64,000 nt of DNA from Bryoerythrophyllum caledonicum (taxonomy: Eukaryota > Streptophyta > Bryopsida > Pottiales > Pottiaceae): positions 5,039,519 through 5,103,518 of the forward strand of contig OZ020521.1 of the NCBI GenBank assembly GCA_963971425.1. Direction: 5' to 3'. Under the pieces are notes generated by a model that ran no database searches, was not told the origin of the DNA, and saw nothing but the letters and a program-made list of their open reading frames with translations. The translations under genes were made by a program, and so were the position numbers. This document shows, piece by piece, positions 59,040 through 64,000 of the stretch. Position 1 is the stretch's first letter. Each line of letters begins with the position of its first letter.

Positions 59040-60525
59040 CCACATATAACTATTATACCGATGGCTCCTTAAAACCACTAGAACAGATTAGTCCGGGTAA
59101 TTGGCATAGAGAAAAAGCCGGCTACGGAATATACAATCCTACAAAAGAAATCAAACTAGCCAAAAGACTACACGCACTACAAAATATCCTCACAGCAGAA
59201 CTCATGGCCATCCACAAAACACTGGAAATTGTCACAACGAAATACAATAATGAACCAGCGCACATATTCACAGACTGCATTAACGCACTATATTTATCAA
59301 ACACCCAAATAACACACCTTACCCTCCACAATAGCCACCCCAACCGAATCATACTAAAATCTATGGTCCAAATGATACTAAAACGAAGACAAATCACAAC
59401 CATACACAAAGTTCGAGCCCACGCTGATATTGATGGTAACGAACAAACCGATAAACTAGCAAAAGAGGGCCGAGAAAAATCATAAAAAAATGCCAAAGAT
59501 CCACACAAACATGCCCACGCCACCCCATACTACTTCCAAAAAGAAGACTGGCCCTCCAAAGAAGACACCCCCGACAAAGGTCCGATTAGATTCTTGAGCA
59601 AATACCTCAAAAAACAAGACCTATATAATAACCTTGACACAATCTGAGATAACTTCCCTGACATAGAAAAATGGACCAACAACAACATAGACAATGAACT
59701 CTCTACAAATTTCTGGAAAAACCCCATCATCACCGACTCACAAATAACATGTGCTATCAAATTCCGTACCGGACAATACATGGGAAACGCCCGAAAACAA
59801 CTCTTCTTTGGAATAGAAAGATTCCCATCCATAACATGCCCAATATGCACGTCCACGGATCCCGACACATGACTACATGTTTTACTTAAATGTCACAATC
59901 ACCACATTCACTCCCTAATTGTCAAAAGACATAACAAAGCCGTATGGGACTCCGTAAACTAATCACCTCCCATAACAAATCGAGATGTTTTATCCTCATG
60001 AATGTTGGCATCTTTAACAACCCACAAGAAAACACAGTCCCACCATAGCTACTCCGATGTATATGTGAAACCCAACGATGTCAGTGCAATGCTCGACTCA
60101 AACCGGACATACTATGCGTTAGAGGCCTACCATACAATGACCCCCCACCCGACCACATCAACCAAAACAATACCATTCAATTCATCGAATTCACATATTG
60201 TAATGATAGATTTTCTCCAGAAACAATCGAAAACAAAATCAATAAATACCAACCCCTTATAGAGGACATTATTGCCCTCGGATGGAAAGTGGACCCCCTT
60301 ATGGTAATCACGGCCGGCGCCCGCGCCACCACCTTTATCCCATCTATAAAAACCCTAGAAGACACCTTCAAAATTCCCATTAATACAATTACAAACACTT
60401 TCAAGAATATTAACATCATTGCCATACAACACGCTATGTCCATCCTTCTGCATAAACGCAAAATTGAAAACAACCAAGCCCTCCCCGATACACAAGACCC
60501 CCTTGAAAACTACCTTTTTACTTGA
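59040..60525 (+). pseudogene. LINE RNase H, CCHC finger and RLE-like domain
   Basis: RNase H: YYTDGS (Asp 59060), AEL (Glu 59198), FTDC (Asp 59273), RAHADIDGNEQTDK (His 59420, Asp 59450), a full set of catalytic residues. Then a CPIC-x9-H-x4-C finger (59837-59895), RHN (about 59928), KPDILC (60100), LIEFTYCNDRF-like (FIEF at 60181, Glu 60187) and NKY (60245). This is the order seen in restriction-like endonucleases of R2/R4/NeSL/Dualen LINEs, although the gap from PD to the acidic residue (26 residues) is longer than in R2. Stops: TGA near 59648, TGA 59870, TAG 60046, plus shifts. The final frame 60289-60525 is intact. Confidence 0.75.
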
Positions 60526-60821
60526 AATTAATCTGTGATATTGCGAAACACTCCCTCTTCTCCATCTGTCCCTCCCCTTCTTCTTTTTCTCCTCTCCCTC
60601 TCTCCTCCCCCCTCCTACATCCTTCCTTGTTACTCTTGTGGTTGATGGGTTATGTGGTTTTTGGCTACTTGTTACATAGTGTCTACCCTCAAAAGGGGGA
60701 AGTAGTTCCAGCTTACTAATTCCCTGTCCAGTGGGCATGGTCTTCGTAGTGGAACGAACAGACACTTTATTCATGCCGGCCTCCTTCGGAGACCGACGTT
60801 CCTCTTCTTCTTCTTCAAGAC
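60526..60821 (+). mobile_element. LINE 3' untranslated region and (TTC)n tail
   Basis: A CT-rich stretch (CTCTCCCTCTCTCCTCCCC), then the family tail: TTTTTGGCTACTTGTTACAT, GTCTACCCTCAAAAGGGGG, AAGTAGTTCCAGCTTACTAA, GGAACGAACAGACACTTTAT, CGGCCTCCTTCGGAGACCG and (CTT)5. CTCCTTCGGAG is a small perfect hairpin that persists as complementary changes in other copies (CTCCAAAGGAG, CTCCTTCACAG), a plausible recognition stem. Confidence 0.8.
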
Positions 60822-60833
60822 CCTTACCTTTGG

Positions 60834-62090
60834 TCGTCGGTCATGGCCCACCAAACATGGCTGCACAGTTTGAAAATTCATAACTAATTCAATTTTCATT
60901 GGAAAAATATGAAATCACTTGGGTTGGAATTATAACTCTATTGGCTATCACTAAAAAGTAATAGTATAATTATCTCCTCTCCATATATGCACATTCCTTA
61001 CCTTGTCGGTGTTAGGGAGCTTACCTTATATTCACGTCAGTCTCCTCCAGGAACCAGAGCTCCTCTTCTTCTGGAGCACCCTCCACATTGCTCCTAAAGG
61101 TGGGACTGGATTCCCGGCCCCTAAAAGCAGAAGGAGCGAAGCATGTTGCCGGCCCTACCCGCTCGCGCTGCGGAAGCAGCTGCAACGTCTCCAACACGTC
61201 CTGATTTCCAGCTCGCAAGGGCACGCACCTCCCGCAACAACACGAGTCATGTCTCTCGTGCACCATCATTCACCTTCCCTTCAAACAAAACAAAACAATA
61301 ATTGCATCTCACCAGATGTGCACGGAAACCTCGCCTCTGGTCGGTGTTGCAACTTCACTCCCCTCCTCTACAAAAACACATATCTTACCATGCCGTCTTT
61401 TCCCACGTCTCGACTCCCATTCTTTTCACTATCTCACGCCTCTGCTTTCTCGTTGAAATCCCTCTCTTCAGCTAGTTTTGTTTGTTTTTCTAACGACCAC
61501 ATTCACCTCATGCAGAAGCTGACATTCACCTTCAAACAACCACTCTGATCAGTCCAGTCTTGTTCCCCAAGCTGAGGTTTATCCTCTTCTTCTTGTTGTG
61601 GATATATCAGCACACTCCAGCCTCATTTGGAAGTTGACGCTCTACTTTTAGATACAAGGTACTGGAAAAACTGACCAAACTCCTCACTTTTAGGCGGTTA
61701 TCACCACATTTTTTTTTTTCCCTTGGGAGCGAATTCGGAGATTTTTGAGGTGAGGCGTTGTTGGAGGAGCTTGAAACTGAGAGAAGTTGAGTTGAGGGCG
61801 TTCGTTTCTAGTCTAGTGGGAAAGTGTGGAGAAAGATCAGATACTTTCTCTGCTTCAGAGTTTCACACTTGCACGTGTTTTCCTTCGGAGTTTTCCAGAC
61901 GACACGGATGTGCACAGAATGTTCACGTCTCTTTCGAAGCTTCACGAGAAGATGATTAGTTTGACTCCTTCTATGGAATCCATTTTTATGTGCGATTTCT
62001 GCAGATGTTGTAGAATGGAACTCTAAGAGGAGGCGGTTATGGTTTAGGGCGTGGGTTTTTTTTTTGGTGGGTTTCGGAGCGGTCGTCGCG
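60834..62090. other. Upstream region of the PILS gene
   Basis: A degenerate LINE-tail piece lies near 61010-61080 (TATTCACGTCAGTCTCCTCC ... TCTTCTTCTGG). A 181-codon frame at 61003-61548 runs through it and matches no family, so it is not called. From about 61720 the DNA looks like a transcribed leader with several short upstream ATGs. Confidence 0.45.
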
Positions 62091-63709
62091 ATGAGGCTGC
62101 TATCGGAGCAGGGAGTGGAGATGGCGGTGCGGTTGGGCGGCGAGATCCGCTACATGGTGGAGCTGTCCGTGGTGCCCGTGATGAAGGTGCTGACGATGTG
62201 CGCGCTGGGGACGCTGCTGGCGCAGAAGCGCATCGGCGTGATCACGCCGGCGGCCACGCGCCTGCTCAGCAAGCTGGTGTTCGCGCTGTTCCTGCCGTGC
62301 CTCATCTTCACGGAGCTCGGCGAGTCCATGACGTTCCACAACATGCTCAAGTGGTGGTTCATCCCCGTGAACGTGCTGCTCAGCTACTTCATCGGGTGCA
62401 TCGCGGGCGTGTTCGTCGCGCTCGTCTGCAAGCCGCCCCCGCAGTTCTTCCGCTTCACGGTCGTAATGACCGGTATCGGAAACGCGGGCAACCTGCCACT
62501 CGCCATCATTGGATCGCTCTGCCATGGCCAGTCCCATCCCTTCGGCAAAAAGTAAGATCATACTCAAACTTGTCTTTGCTACTCATATTATTGAATAATG
62601 TAGCCCTACTTTTTTTGAATCTTGGACCATTTTTTTAATCTTGGACACTGCTCGTACGCAGGACGCCTTAGGGTTTGCTGAAAATCTCATGGAAAATCTG
62701 ATGTTATTGATGGCATGACATAGGTGCAATCAATCGGGAGTGGCGTATGTAGCGTTTTCGCAATGGATCGCCGTCCTGGTGATCTACACGTTCGTGTACC
62801 ACATGCTGGAGCCGCCCGAGGAGTACTACGAGCTGGTCTCAGAAGACGGAGAAGACGCGTCGGTGAAGGGTGGCACGGCGGCGCTGGCCGCGCTGGAGGC
62901 CGAGGCCATGCCGTCCGTGACCAGCGCCGAGTGGCCGGACGTCAGGGACGCCACCACGGAGGATTCGCGCATGCCGCTGCTGGCGCGCGTGTTCCGCTAC
63001 CCTTCGTTGACGTCGCTGCCATCCGGAGGTGAGGAGAGCACATTTCTGTCAATGGAGAATCTGGGTGGCCATAGCTTACTGATATTGACATACTCCGTCT
63101 CATGTTGCAGTTGACGGAGATAGTCCGCGAGCGAGCGTGCGCTGCCTTGCGGAGCCGCGGGTGATGCGCAAGATGCGCGTGGTAGCGGAGAAGACGCCGA
63201 TTCGGTACCTGATGCAGCCGCCGATCATCGCGTCGCTGCTCGCCGTGGCCGTGGGCGTGTTCCCCGACACGCGCGCGCTTCTGTTCGGGGACGACGCGCC
63301 GCTGGGGTGGTTCACCGACAGCCTGACGATCCTGGGCGCTGCGCTGGTCCCGTGCGTCATGCTGGTGCTCGGCGGCACCCTCTCAGTGGGACCAGGGAGC
63401 TCCGAGCTCGGGCTACGAACCACGATCGGGATCACATTCACGCGCTTGGTGCTCCTCCCCCCCATCGGCATCGGAGTCGTACTGCTCGCGCACAAACTCG
63501 GCGTGCTCCCGCCCGGCGACAAGATGTTCATGTTCGTGCTCCTGCTGCAGCACACCATGCCCACTGCCATCCTCTCCGGCGCCATGACCAGCATGCGAGG
63601 CTATGGCGAGCGCGAAGCCTCCGCGCTCCTCTTCTGGCAACACATCTCTGCCGTCGTCACCATCGCCGCTTACATCGTCATCTACCTCAAGATCATCAGC
63701 CACTTCTAA
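62091..63709 (+). CDS. PIN-LIKES (PILS) auxin carrier, PILS2/6-like
   Basis: Auxin carrier-fold membrane protein; PILS proteins sit in the endoplasmic reticulum and lower nuclear auxin signalling. Three exons, 62091-62551, 62724-63028 and 63111-63709, join in frame to 454 residues, a normal length. The N-terminal half has about five membrane segments, starting with ELSVVPVMKVLTMCALGTLL (24-43), then KLVFALFLPCLIF, WWFIPVNVLLSYFIGCIAG and the signature GIGNAGNLPLAIIGSLC (128-144). The segment HPFGKKCNQSGVAYVAFSQW with YTFVYHMLEPPEEYYE is typical of the PILS2/6 group. A hydrophilic loop spans about 183-285. The C-terminal half (about 289-454) has five more segments, including LVPCVMLVLGGTL and LLLQHTMPTAILSGAM, and ends YLKIISHF. 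The ATG at 62091 was chosen; an ATG at 62121 is an alternative. The last 291 bp of the window are its 3' flank. Confidence 0.92.
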
Positions 63710-64000
63710 GCTCACTTCAATGACGCTGCTGGTGAGGAGCTGAAATGGGCCGCAACAGCTGGCTGATATGTACAGTACTAGGATTAGGTCGCATAGGAAT
63801 CTGACCCGATCATGTTGTAAATTGTCATCTTCTATGTGAAGGTGCCCAAAGAAAATTAAACCAAAGGATTCTCATCTGTATTTCACACTATAATTCCTGC
63901 TCTTGCTATTGTTGGTGAAGCTGTCATATTTTCTTAGGTTGGGAGATAGAGAGATTGCTGGTGCATTTGCGAAATTTGTCAGTTGGGTGGGTAAGTGGGT

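Larger units (their letters stand above)
53952..60821 (+). mobile_element. Dual-endonuclease-type LINE, copy 2 (nearly full length)
   Basis: Non-LTR retrotransposon of about 6.9 kb on the plus strand. Right border: (TTC)n tail at about 60810-60817. The candidate duplication CCTTACTCTTTGG (53939) / CCTTACCTTTGG (60822) differs by one indel. The coding strand is strikingly poor in G throughout, in contrast to the DNA on each side; the inverse holds for copy 1. Order: 2A-like N-terminus, APE endonuclease, reverse transcriptase, RNase H, CCHC finger, RLE-like end, 3' tail. It is inactive: many stops, frameshifts, and an inversion with deletion at 55897-56070. Confidence 0.85.

Noticed and set aside
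61003-61548. 181-codon gene upstream of PILS
   Set aside because: It runs through a degenerate LINE tail, has low-complexity Ser/Leu content and matches no family.

Overview
The window looks like nuclear DNA of a streptophyte, most likely a non-seed land plant (bryophyte grade). The reasons are a spliced class VIII myosin, a PIN-LIKES auxin carrier and a phenylalanine ammonia-lyase fragment, all with GC-rich exons set in AT-rich, repeat-dense DNA. The species cannot be named from the sequence alone.

Host genes are few. At the left end are a decayed C-terminal piece of phenylalanine ammonia-lyase (656-1093) and an intact intronless gene for a secreted vanadium-haloperoxidase/PAP2-like protein (1955-3373) whose PSGH motif reads PSGT. 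In the right half are a 23-exon class VIII myosin (36795-45390, 1303 residues) with a 14-nt micro-exon and, at the right edge, a 3-exon PILS2/6-like carrier (62091-63709, 454 residues).

Almost everything between is mobile DNA. The dominant family is an unusual LINE. The fullest copy (about 53952-60821, +) carries, in order, an N-terminal 2A-like motif (GDIETNPGP), an apurinic-type (APE) endonuclease, reverse transcriptase, RNase H, a CCHC finger and a C-terminal region with the RHN, KPD, E and K-x-x-K-Y signature of restriction-like endonucleases (RLE). It ends in a (TTC)n tail. It is broken by stops, frameshifts, a deletion and a short inversion. A second copy (15622-20472, -) is 5'-truncated in the reverse transcriptase but otherwise nearly open. 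It sits with a 13-bp target duplication inside an older L1-type LINE (12476-15608 plus 20486-20690). Further truncated copies or tails lie at 21511-22042, 24716-25035, 27935-28832, 30703-30822 and 35875-36130. The copy at 27935-28832 ends in about 202 uninterrupted TTC repeats, all inside an 11-bp target duplication. A tRNA-derived SINE (21573-21924) shares the LINE's 3' tail and has a perfect 13-bp target duplication, which points to a SINE/LINE partnership.

Non-coding DNA elements are also abundant: six elements of about 700-960 bp flanked by TTAA with CCC(C/T)T(A/C)A termini, a TAA-flanked GGGC...TTCACAC family with two copies (both inside LINE/SINE tails), a 532-bp GGTAGAGGCACCC family, and one element with a 9-bp duplication. 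A gag-like or ORF1-like coding region of unknown class lies at 51817-53518 behind a C-rich leader with tandem repeats. Minisatellites, a G-quadruplex-prone C-rich tract, an (AT)n array and a perfect hairpin complete the picture. No rRNA, functional tRNA gene or CRISPR array was seen.
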